Shown piece after piece: positions 23,390 through 33,523 of a stretch of DNA of 64,000 nucleotides. Position 1 is the stretch's first letter. Every line of letters starts with the position of its first letter. The position numbers and the translations under genes were made by a program. A model generated the notes under the pieces. The model was not told the origin of the DNA. It made no database searches and saw only the letters and a list, made by a program, of their open reading frames with translations. Source of the stretch: Vicia villosa (Eukaryota; Streptophyta; Magnoliopsida; Fabales; Fabaceae); assembly GCF_029867415.1 (NCBI RefSeq), contig NW_026705306.1:434001-498000 (forward strand), given 5' to 3'.

Positions 23390-23725
23390 TAAACATTTGA
23401 CAGGAGCTGCCATACATTTGAAGTTTGAAAAAATGAGATAATATCTCAAATAGGTTTAATAAATTTTATTCTCTAACTATGTTTAATTTTTTAATTAAAA
23501 TTATATTTTTTTAAACTTATAAAATTATATTTTTATATTATAATAATATACATTAAATGTAGAAACTTTTAAGCATTTGACGGGAGCTCTCATACATTTT
23601 AAGTTTGAGAAAATGAGCTAATATCTCAAATAGGTTTAATAATTTTTTAGAATTAACTCATTTGGATTCAACTGAGGTTTGAATTGACGGGTAGATGTGA
23701 ACGTATCTATGAGATAGGAGTTATT
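23390..23725. repeat. repeats of the Helitron 3' subterminal region
   Basis: Two copies (about 23398-23465 and 23578-23645) share GAGCTxxCATACATTT and AATATCTCAAATAGGTTTAA. The second continues with GTAGATGTGAACGTATCTAT, which also occurs at 24594-24613 just before the real 3' end. The element seems to contain extra copies of its terminal region. Confidence 0.7.
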
Positions 23726-24765
23726 GACCGATACTGTTTTATAAAATTGAAGCAGGCCACACACGTCAGAAAAGAAGTGTACTTGCAAAATTTTGAAGTG
23801 TAAACAATAATTTAGTTTTTCAATTAAAATATTTTTACCGTAAAAGTAATTGAAGAGTTGTCTTTTTAACTTAATGCAATAATACTTACTATCATTTTTA
23901 AACAAATTTTATTTTAAGGTTAAATATTTAATTTATCATTATAAATTATAAGAATAAAATTATTTTGTAATTATTTAAATCCTTATTGAGATATAATATA
24001 TTTTAAAATTATTTATATTTTTATAGAAAGGTTAATAAAACAAAACAAAATCAATTGAGATTTTGTAATTTTAATAAATTTAAGAAATAACTAAATCTTA
24101 TTAGAATCTTTTCAAATTAACTTCATTATTGTAATTATGATAAAAATATTTTAAATGGTAGTCATGAAAATTTAATAATAAATGATAATAATAAAAAATA
24201 ATGATAAAAGATAAAAATTTATTAATATAGTCAATTTTATAAACTCAATAAGCTACAATTAGTTTTATAAACGTGAATAAGTAAGTTACAAATAATTTTA
24301 TAAAAGTAATAAATTTAACTATTTATATAATTATTTGTATAAATGAGAATAAAAAGCAGATTAAGAAATTTTCATAATTTTTTATTTTAGAATTAATTTG
24401 CCAAAGCATTTTAAATTTGAGATTCTTATATTTATTACACTATCCAAACTACTTAATAAGATTATTTTAAATATAATCATATAATTTCAATTTCTAAAAA
24501 TGGAATAATATCTAAAATAGATTTAATAAATTTTTAGATTTAATAAACTTTTAGAATTAACCCATTTGAATTCAAATGAATCTGTTAATCACAGGTAGAT
24601 GTGAACGTATCTATGAGACACAAGCTATGTAATGTGAAATCCCTACCAGACCCGTGCGACAGCACGAGTTTCCTACTAGTTAACATAAAAAAAGGAATAA
24701 ATGTCTAATAAATTTCAACCTCTACTCCAGCTACAAACAACAAACAACAGCTTTGCAGTCCCTAA

Positions 24766-26207
24766 TAGGGCTGGACATCTGTCGGTTAGGGTTGAATTCG
24801 GACCCAATTATGTCAAACCGTTTGAAACCATAGATGTATTTGCTAGGCCCAATTCCGACTGAATTTTTAATCGGTTTGATCGGATTCGGTTTAATCAGTT
24901 TATCGGTTAAAATGGATCTGTTTGTTCGGTTAATTGATCTTTATTTTTTTCATAAAAACTTCAGATAAATTTTATGTTCTGCAATAATTTATTTTTTCCT
25001 AACAACAATTTATACAACAATCTCATATGATAAGCTCTACAAAATTTTCCACCAAGCCTGCAACGCACTCTGCAAAATTAATTCAGACGGCACTCTAAGA
25101 GGATTAATCTCTTGGAGGATTAATCTGTTCTCCTGGAAGTGATGTGTATCCTGCATCAAATAACAAATAAATTGCATTACAGGCAGACTTTTCTTCACAA
25201 AATAATGTATTTTACAAACATTAACATGAGACTAACAACACGAAACTAACAACATGAAACCAACAACATTAAACCAATATCAAACATAAAACCAACATGA
25301 AGAAAATTAAGATCCTAAAACATCTTATCTGGTGATGGTGAACTAAAATAAGAAAAGGACTTGTGTCAGAAAATACATACAAGCATATTTTGCTTAAATA
25401 ATCTGCTATCAGTAGAAAAATAAAAGGCAATCAGTGGTTTGTTTTCTACTTAAGAAGTTTAAAGCCTTTTCATATTGAACTACAAATGAAAACACTTCAC
25501 TTCAACAACAAAAGTTTAAATTCTTGTTTTGCAAATTGATCCTTTTAGTTCAGCAACAAAATTTTAGATTCTTTTTTGCTGCAAAATAGAAAAAGACTCA
25601 AAATTGAATCAATCAATTTTTGATAAAATAGCATCTTAGCAACAACCTTTAACTCAATAAATATAGTAGCAGAAAACCAACCACCAGATTTCAGATTTGG
25701 AAAAAAAAAAAAACACTACTATAAATGAAATGATGGTTGGTTAATATTTAGACTCGGAGGATACATAGCTCTATTGAATGCTTCTAACGGCCAAAGCAAG
25801 TTGTTCCTTCATTTTTGTAGCACCATTATGCAATAGAAACAACACAAGCTATATAATCATCTTTACAAAATTAGATTTATCAAAAGAAAAACCCTAGTTG
25901 TTTTCTTGATTGAAAAATGTTAAGGTGTATTGAAGAACTTACAGGAGTACCTTGTTTCTATAAAACTAAGTCATTTGCCAACTTTCTTTAACATCTGCAA
26001 TGAGCATACTCATACCTTGAAAAAAATACAGAAGATTCATACAATAAAAACTCAGCACAAATCATTTATTAGCATAAACAAAATTACAGTGTGAATAACA
26101 TGATTCATACATAACTATTAGGTTAAAACAATATGATTCAGACAAAGTATAAAACAAAATACAATCATACATGACATGGGTATTATATGATCCAAACATA
26201 AACCACA

Positions 26208-26298
<91 letters not shown>

Positions 26299-26705
26299 GA
26301 ACTTACATGATTGGCACCGATGGTGGTTCGTAGACGGTGGCAATGTTTTGTTTCGTTGACGGCGGTAGTGTTTCGTGTGTGTGAAGAGAGATCAAAGAAA
26401 ATCTTAGCAGTAGGGTGAAATGAAATGAGTTGAGAGTGTGACGAGAGTGTTCAATAGGTTATTGGGTGTTGGTGTTGGAGAATTTTGTTGGGCTCAAAGT
26501 AACATATCCAGCCCAATTCTCTTATGACTTACTGGACCGGTCGGATTAGCATTTCGCTGGGCCCAAAAGTGCAACCCAAAACCGACCGACTTAACCCTAA
26601 TAAACCCACTTATTAGTGAACCGGTGAACGGTCTCATCCGAACCGTTGCTTCACGGGCTGCATGGTTTGGTCGGATTGGGCTGGTTTCAATATTCTTGTC
26701 CAGCC
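24766..26705. mobile_element. hAT-like non-autonomous transposon
   Basis: The ends are inverted: TAGGGCTGGACA at the left, TGTCCAGCC(CCCTA) at the right. Copy A has uninterrupted GTCCCTAACCTCAC at about 7992-8005. CCCTAA is present on both sides (24760-24765, 26706-26711); the two further bases expected for an 8-bp hAT TSD do not match. Subterminal CCGACCGAC/TCGGTT motifs are frequent. No transposase frame. It holds a long AT microsatellite (26211-26295). The right ~0.6 kb is present again at 43711-44338 because of the Ogre end rearrangement. Confidence 0.72.
26211..26295. repeat. (AT)n microsatellite
   Basis: 85 bases of AT. The duplicated copy at 43822-43832 has only about 11 bases. Confidence 0.95.
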
Positions 26706-27717
26706 CCCTAACCTCACAATAATTGTCAGGTTCTCTATGTGGTTCCCCAAATTGCCATAAAGCCCCAATTATCTGCACCGTTTTTCAAGAGACTCGTATG
26801 TCCCATCTGTTGCACCCCAAAATTTGCCCTCTTTATTGAGCTATAAGTTAATAATGACGTTTATTTCGTCATTCAAAAATGGAAGAAAAATAATAAAGAG
26901 TTTGCATGTGTTAAGGAAGTAAAGTGTGAAGAATGGCTTAAAACGGCAAAAGTACGAGAAAATTCATAAATACTATTTAGAAGGTGATATGAGTTAAGTT
27001 CCCGTGTTGTCCCCACTGTTTCGACGATATCTACAACTTTTATGTTCGGCTCGGGAGCCAATTCTTTGAGGAAGGTCGTCAAATTTGCAAATTACTTGAG
27101 GTTTCATAGTGAAAAATAGTGCTGAATGTAGGGTTTTGCGCCTCGGAAAATTCATATCTCCTGATCCGCTCGCCGGATTCGCTTGAAAATTTAACTGGAG
27201 CTCCGTGGCATCATTACCAAGATTTCATATGTTCGAACCGAAGGCCAAATATGCATAGAAAATTCCCACAATTTTAAGGATCGTCGCGTTGTTTCGGTAA
27301 AAAGTGTGTTTTCGGGTATGTCGCGCCGAGTTCGAAAATTCATAACTTCTTCGATTTTTATCGTATAAAGTCCATTCCGGCGGCATTCTCTCAGAAATTT
27401 CGTTAGCTTCGATTCTTCGTCACACATGCCTGTTCATATTTTGAGCCGAAGATGGTGTTTTATCGAATTCTTTGAGCGGTACTCACCAAATTTCGTATAG
27501 TCGCGCTAGATGAATCGACGTTTCTCGTCATTCAAACAGGCGTATTTTCTTCATCGCTTATCGGATCGAGACGATTCTCGCGGCGACGGTTCACAAATTT
27601 GGTCATCTTCATAGTGGCATTGGTTTTGTTCCGGTATTCCGAGCCGAACCGAGTTTCCTTAAAAAACGAGCCAAAATGAGACGCACCGAGGGCAATTTGG
27701 ACATTTCGCGTCGACAA

Positions 27718-27725
27718 TATATAAA
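27718..27725 (+). promoter_or_regulatory. LTR TATA box
   Basis: TATATAAA lies 910 bases into the LTR; the same offset holds in the 3' LTR (45255). Transcription would start near 27750, making U3 ~0.94 kb and leaving ~2.9 kb for R-U5. Confidence 0.6.
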
Positions 27726-28575
27726 CATTTTGCTCTTCACAAATCAAAAGGAGGACTCTCATAATTTCAATTCACCAATTCTTCACAAACACATTCTCTC
27801 AATTCTCTCTCAATTCTCATAGATCAAAACCACAAATCACATAAAACTTTCATCAAGATTCATCAATTTCCACCAAGATCAAGAACATGGATTGAAGATT
27901 CAAGGATCGAAGTTCGAAATTCTCATCTTCTCCTCTTTGCATCTCGCGCGCCCCTCACTCTCTCTCCCTCCGGATTTCGTTCGAGTTCGCGTCGCGTTCG
28001 TGTCGTGTTCGTGTTCGTATCGTGTCCGTGATCGCGCTTCGGTTAGATCTTCATTCGGTAAGCTTTCGGATCTTGAATTAAGTGCTTAATTGTTGATTAT
28101 TATGTGAATTCAGATCTAGATCTACTTTTCGTTCTTGATTAATTGATGATTGAGGATGATTGATCGGTGAATTTGCGTATTTTTGCTCGAATTGATCGTG
28201 TTCATGAGAATTGTGGCTAGATATAATGTTTGATGCATATAATTGATATCCGTTGATGATGAATTGTGTTACTCGTGGTTGAATCCGTTGATTTGTTAGT
28301 GATTTTGTGTGTATAAGCGTTGTTGATAATTTGTGTCGCTTGCGGTGTACTCAATGTGTTCGTATAAATGCATGAGCCATATTCTCGATTGATATTTGGT
28401 TTGTTTGACGTGTCGCACTTGGCATAATTGTTGACATATGGATTGTTTGTTGTGTGAATGCATGTATACCATGATATTTGATGCTTGTTTGTGATTAATC
28501 TCGAATCGGTACGTTTTGGATTGAGTGCGAATGGCTCCGAAGCCTTAAAAACGCATAAAAACCTGTTTTGCTACG

Positions 28576-28893
28576 CCAGGAACCGGGTTGTCCCAGGCGG
28601 GAACCGGTTCCCACTCAATCCAAAATGGCCATTCTCTGTGTTTGTGTACCAGGAACCGGGTTGTCCCTAGGTGGGAACCGGTTCCCAGTTTTCTAAAATG
28701 TGGCTTCTCTGTTTTTTTGTATGGGGAACCGGGTTGTCCCTAGGTGGGAACCGGTTCCCAGCTTGCTAATTTGGCTTTTCTCTGTGTTTTTGTACCAGGA
28801 ACCGGGTTGTCCCTAGGTGGGAACCGGTTCCCAGTTTCTGCCTCTGGTTTTTTGTATGGGGAACCGGGTTGTCCCTAGGTGGGAACCGGTTCC
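28576..28893 (+). repeat. five ~70-bp repeats with a palindrome in the LTR
   Basis: Units start near 28576, 28649, 28723, 28794 and 28857. Each has GGAACCGGGTTGTCCC, then a spacer, then the perfect palindrome GGGAACCGGTTCCC (degenerate in the last unit). The same five units are in the 3' LTR at about 46113-46430. Confidence 0.9.
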
Positions 28894-30699
28894 TGAGTGC
28901 AATTTTTGTATTTTTCTTTGCTAACTTCAATCTTGCATAACTTTTTGCTCGTAACTCCGATTTGCACGTTCTTTATATCGTCGGAAAGCTTATGAGATGT
29001 ACTATCTAGCTAGATACTTTGTTTTCATTAATTTGTAGATCATTCATGTTTGATTTCTCTTTGATGTTTCATTGTCCATTTCATGTTTACATTACTTGCC
29101 CGTTTCTTTTGGTTTATAGCAATAACGCAATTCCGATTGCGATGTTTGTTATCTCTAACTTGTGTGCTAGTGTGCAAGGCTTTTGGACGGTCACCGATTG
29201 ATACTCATTGCTTGAGTGTTCCGCTTCACTTGCGGAATACGATTATATCTCATTGACTCGTATCGTGCTCTCGACTTGGAGACACGATCTTATCGCTTTA
29301 TATCTGCTTGTTTGGTTTGCTTGTTCCTCTTGCAGGTGTATTGTGATTATGCTCGACATGCGAGTCGAAATTTGTGCGCTTTATGGCTAATCGTTGTGCT
29401 GACCATTTGCTTTTACTTTGCTAGCTCGCTTGCGGGATTCTAGTTTCTACGCTTTGCTTCGCTTTAGTTTACGGATCATCATCCGTTTGGTATTGATTCC
29501 GTTTCATTTTATTTCTCTTGCACTTTATCGCTTTCTCGCATCATCCTTTAACATGAGAAGTAGGACCTAGACATGCATTTGGCCAAGCCCTCGAAAGAGG
29601 CTCTGTTTTTGTTGGTGTGTTTATATTTGTGCTTTGCGGCAGGGAGTCACGGTGTAATAAGTCCTGTATGGCACTCCGTTAAGTCCTCATGGAAGGCATG
29701 CAGAAAGGGTTAGCAATCAACCCCCGCCTAGTCTCATCAAGTCCGTTTGGTATGCGCACGCTTCGCGTTGCTCGCTTCTGAACCTGCACAAGATCTTGTT
29801 ATCGAGTATGTCAGGAAAAAGGTTCATGTAGTCGGACCCCCGCCTTTCCTATAGCTCGCGTCGCTCGACGTTGATGCTCGGTGTACGCACGCACCGTTTT
29901 CCTTTACGATCCGTGACGGCTTGGTTGCTGAGAGGGGTCCGCCCTCTTGTCTATGGCCCGATCATTTTTGCGAGGTCTAATGCTTGGTTGACTTGGGTTG
30001 AGCTGCTCCCCTTGGCTATGGCGGGACCGCTTTTCTACCACTCGGTCAGTACCGTTGGTTTGTTTGCTTTACGAGTGGATGCTCGTTTGTGTGCTCGTTG
30101 TTTGCTTCCCTTTTCCCTCGTAGGTTGCTAGTTTAGTTTAGACTTGTACCCTTTGTATGATAACATTAGGTAGCAAGCTTTCCCCCTTAGCTTAGGTTTT
30201 CCTCATGCATCTTTTAAAACACAAACCACACTCTTTGATTTTCTTTTCTTAAGAACTTGTTATTTCCGCTTCATTCCCAAGCATAAGTCTCCAAAGGTCG
30301 AGCAGCGGAGTGTGATGTAACTCGTTCACCTAAAAAACACAAAACAAACAAAAATTAGTTAGCCGAGCTACGGTAGCTCTGATTCTGCAAAACAGATACG
30401 TAGGCAGCGGGGTAGGGCCCGTGCGAGCATAATCCTTTCTTTTCCCTACATTCTGCATTCATTTTAGTCCATATTAGCATAGATTTGTTACACACCCATA
30501 GTTTTAGACACAGGCGTGGATACCATCGAGTACGATGGGCGCGAGGGGTGCTAGCACCTTCCCCTCGCGTAACCGACTCCCTTACCCTTTTTCTCTGGTC
30601 GTGAGACCGTTGTTTTATTTTGTGGTTTGCTAGCATTCCCTTCCTTTTCAGGATAAATATGTTAGTGGCGACTCTGTTAATTTTCGCGGTAGCGACAGC

Positions 30700-30717
30700 T
30701 GGCGACTCTACTGGGGA
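30700..30717 (+). promoter_or_regulatory. primer-binding site
   Basis: TGGCGACTCTACTGGGGA begins two bases after the LTR end. Ogre elements are known to use an Arg tRNA; the match to a specific tRNA was not tested here. Confidence 0.8.
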
Positions 30718-31571
30718 CGTCTCGACCTGTTGCTGGTCCGGACTCAGCGAGTCGATCCTAGCGCTTGTGTGTTTATCATTGGGTGTTTTTATTGCTTTGC
30801 ATATTTTACCTGTTTGCATTGCATTCTATGTGCGCTTTTACTTTTCTGCATCATATTCTGGACTGTCTGGATCTCTGTCTGTTGGGTGGGTGTTTCAAGA
30901 GGTAAAAGGCCCAATACCCAGGCTATGTGTGAACCATAGGAACCCTAGGATAGAGTGGGAGCATGGTTTGTCTCGAGGTGTACGTATCGGGATAGATTAT
31001 GTGACCACGAGCAGAGTAGTGGTTTCAAACGGAGGTATTATCGTCACCCGCTTACGCGCTGTGATGATGCTTACCTTCGGGCGGACCGTATACTGCGTTT
31101 CATGACCTTACCTTGGCCTAGATTTTACCCGTGAGTGGGGCGGGAATCAATGATCATTTAACAGGTACATTGTTGGTGACCGCTGTTCTTTTTCGTGGGT
31201 TACCGCTGTCCTTGTTCGTGGGTTACCGCTGTTCTCGTTCGAGTGTACTATTGGTTCCTGTTCGTGGGGCATTATGGTTCTTGTTCGAGTGGTAATCTTT
31301 GTTATATTCAAGTGTGTTATTGATTATGGGCTTTGGTTCCGTGGATTGACATTCCGTGTTCCGCGTGGTATACCATTCGGGGCCGAACCTTTGGCTTTGT
31401 ATTATGTGTGTTACCGGCAGTCCAGAATGCCTGGTGGGCGGCAACAAGCCCCACCACTTTGCATCATAGCATATTTATTTCCAAAAGAAACGCAAAAAAA
31501 AAAATATATGAATAATAAGCATTTGCATGTCATGTTTTTCAGGGACATTCAGGAGTTCATTCAAGCTAAAG
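30718..31571 (+). other. Ogre leader
   Basis: The untranslated stretch between primer site and ORF1 has a short tandem repeat (GTTCGTGGGTTACCGCTGT and variants, about 31187-31290). No conserved protein is recognised. Confidence 0.5.
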
Positions 31572-33134
31572 ATGGACACTCCCATTGATACTGTCAAGGA
31601 AGCAAATAGAAATACGCATACTTATAGTTTCTTCCGAGATCCGTTGACCGCCTTAGAGGGTTTGAGTTCATTGATGACCGCTTTCTGCTTGAAGAGTTTC
31701 ACGGATAATTATGGGAATATTTTGACTTTGTTGAAAACCGTGGTTGAGACGCCTGCTTTGTAAACTTTGATGCAATTCTATGATCCTGAAATGAGGTGTT
31801 TTACGTTCCAGGATTACCAGTTGGCTCCGACATTGGAAGAGTACTCTATCATTCTTAATCTCAAGGTAAAAGGTGAAGTGCCATTCATCGACGTTCCTAA
31901 AGAAGTGAATTTCAAGTTGATCGCTGCTGATCTTTATTTAAGCATAAAAGAAGTATCTGATAATTGGAAGTCGAATGGAGGTGTCTCGGGGTTCTCTTTG
32001 AAGTTTTTGGTGAAAAAAGCTAAAGAGGAATTTGAGAAAAAGAATTGGAATGCGTACAATGCATTGCTCGCTGTGGCTATTTACGGGATTGTGATGTTCC
32101 CAAATGTTCCCAATTTTGTAGACTCGGCCGCGATACACATCTTCATGAGAAAGAATCCTATTCCTACTTTGCTGGCCGATACTTACTATGCTGTTCATTC
32201 CCGATATGAGAAACGTGGTGGTTCTATCACTTGTTGCCTTCAATTGTTGTTCATCTGGTTCCTCTCTTTGTTGCCCAGCAAAGGACCTTTTATGAAGACA
32301 AGGGAAACACTTAAGTGGACCCATAGGATTATGTCACTTACCTCTTATGACATCCAGTGGCCAAAGTATCGAATTAACGTTTCTGAAGTGATTGTTGGTT
32401 GTGGTAAGTTTGATAATGTTCCTTTGGTTGGCACTAGAGGTTGCATCAATTACAACCCCGTGGTATCTTTGCGTCAGTTGGGGTATACGTTGAAAGACAA
32501 GCCGGCAAATCACTTGATAGCGCAGACAGTCTATTTTGAGAAGGGGTCGGATCCAGAAAAGTTGAAAGAGATAATTGTGGCTTGGAAGAAGATCCGTAAG
32601 CATAATGGAGCCCATTTAGGGAAGAAGGAATCACTTGCTTTGACACCGTATGTTGAATGGATTGTAAAACGGGTCGGGAACTTGTTGCTGCCATATGATA
32701 GGGTTGCACCACTTCAAAAGCAACCTCCTTTGATTCTATCTGAATTTGTGCCAACAGAACTTTACAAGGATGCTTTGGTTACCAACTACAGGTTGCACGA
32801 AAGGGAACAGGAGACCAACTTGAAATTCTTTGAAGAAAGAGATGCGAAGATGAGGTTGATGCACCAGCTCAAGCAAGTCGAAGGTGCAAGCTCAAGTCAG
32901 GCAAGTGCCCAGAGGCGTCCTTATGAGTTGCTAAAGGAAGATTTGCATCGCAAACAACATGAGTGTCTACAGTTACAAAGATCAGAGAGTAGCCTCAAGA
33001 GGCAGAAGCGGGATTCAGACAAACAGCTAGCGGAAGAGAAGGCCAAATCTGCTCGACTTGAAGAGGAATTAACAAGACTCCGAGCCCAACGGAGAGGAGA
33101 TGGAGGAGCCCATTCTATTACCAGGCGATCCTAG
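31572..33134 (+). pseudogene. Ogre ORF1 protein (one internal stop)
   Basis: ORF1 is the extra gene that Ogre/Tat elements carry before gag; its function is unknown. The frame runs from ATG 31572 and is interrupted by a TAA at 31761-31763. It continues in the same frame for a further ~455 codons, so a one-base nonsense change is the simplest explanation. The main part matches the plant-specific domain found in Ogre ORF1 proteins (often annotated DUF7745), recognised by MRCFTFQDYQLAPTLEEY at the start. The last ~110 residues (RLHEREQETNLKFFEERD to the end) are highly charged, with heptad spacing typical of a coiled coil. Host proteins with similar domains exist, but position between LTR and gag makes the retroelement assignment secure. 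Confidence 0.85.
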
Positions 33135-33523
33135 TGTTGTTGTGGAGCGGATCTGTTTGATCCATGATGTCGATCTGCTGTTTATTTTGATATTTGTCGC
33201 CCATGTCCAGGATTGTTGGATGGGGTCGCATTATGGATGTTCTGGATTTCTTTTGTATGCCTTAAGAGCACTTTGTGACACAGTTATGTGCCATGTTTGT
33301 ATGAACTCAAACTCTCAGTTATGTTTGAATGAAATACGCTCAGTTTGATGAATTATTCTCGTGTGTGGATTGCTGTTCAAATATATTCGGTATCAGGGTT
33401 GCTATGTCCTATCTGAAAGTGGGATGAACTCTTGGATACCTGAAAGTTGACAAACATCTCATGCATATCATTCATATATCATACATGTCATATATTTGCA
33501 GGTTTTTGCAGGGCTTATATCTT

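Larger units (their letters stand above)
20221..24680 (+). mobile_element. non-autonomous Helitron
   Basis: The element starts TCTATTATTATC right after an A (20220) and ends CTAGT right before a T (24681), the A/T insertion site of Helitrons. A hairpin (CGTGC-GACA-GCACG, 24655-24668) sits 12 bases before the CTAGT end, as in plant Helitrons. Copy A (near 7836) lacks the insert. The 4.46-kb interior is very AT-rich and has no Rep/helicase frame. It contains an internal repeat of its own 3' region and two local tandem duplications. No captured gene is recognised. Confidence 0.82.
26808..30697 (+). repeat. Ogre 5' LTR
   Basis: 3890 bp, TGTTGCACCC start, GTAGCGACA end. It contains a TATA box at 27718, five ~70-bp repeats at 28576-28893 and no credible gene. 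Short open frames inside it are repeated in the 3' LTR and carry no domain. Confidence 0.93.

Noticed and set aside
20221..24680. Captured gene in the Helitron
   Set aside because: Short open frames are AT-driven and lack any recognisable domain; I cannot support a captured gene.
26062..26343. 93-codon ORF rich in Ile/Tyr
   Set aside because: Mostly translation of the AT microsatellite.
28576..28893. CRISPR-like array of repeats and spacers
   Set aside because: Plant LTR context, only five units, spacers themselves similar, and the same array in both LTRs.
29871..30131. 86-codon ORF in the 5' LTR, repeated at 47407-47667
   Set aside because: Conserved only because LTRs are copies of each other; no domain, no codon bias, and located in the LTR leader.
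30620..31105. 161-codon ORF across the LTR/primer-site junction
   Set aside because: It spans the LTR end and primer-binding site and has no similarity to retroelement proteins; chance frame.
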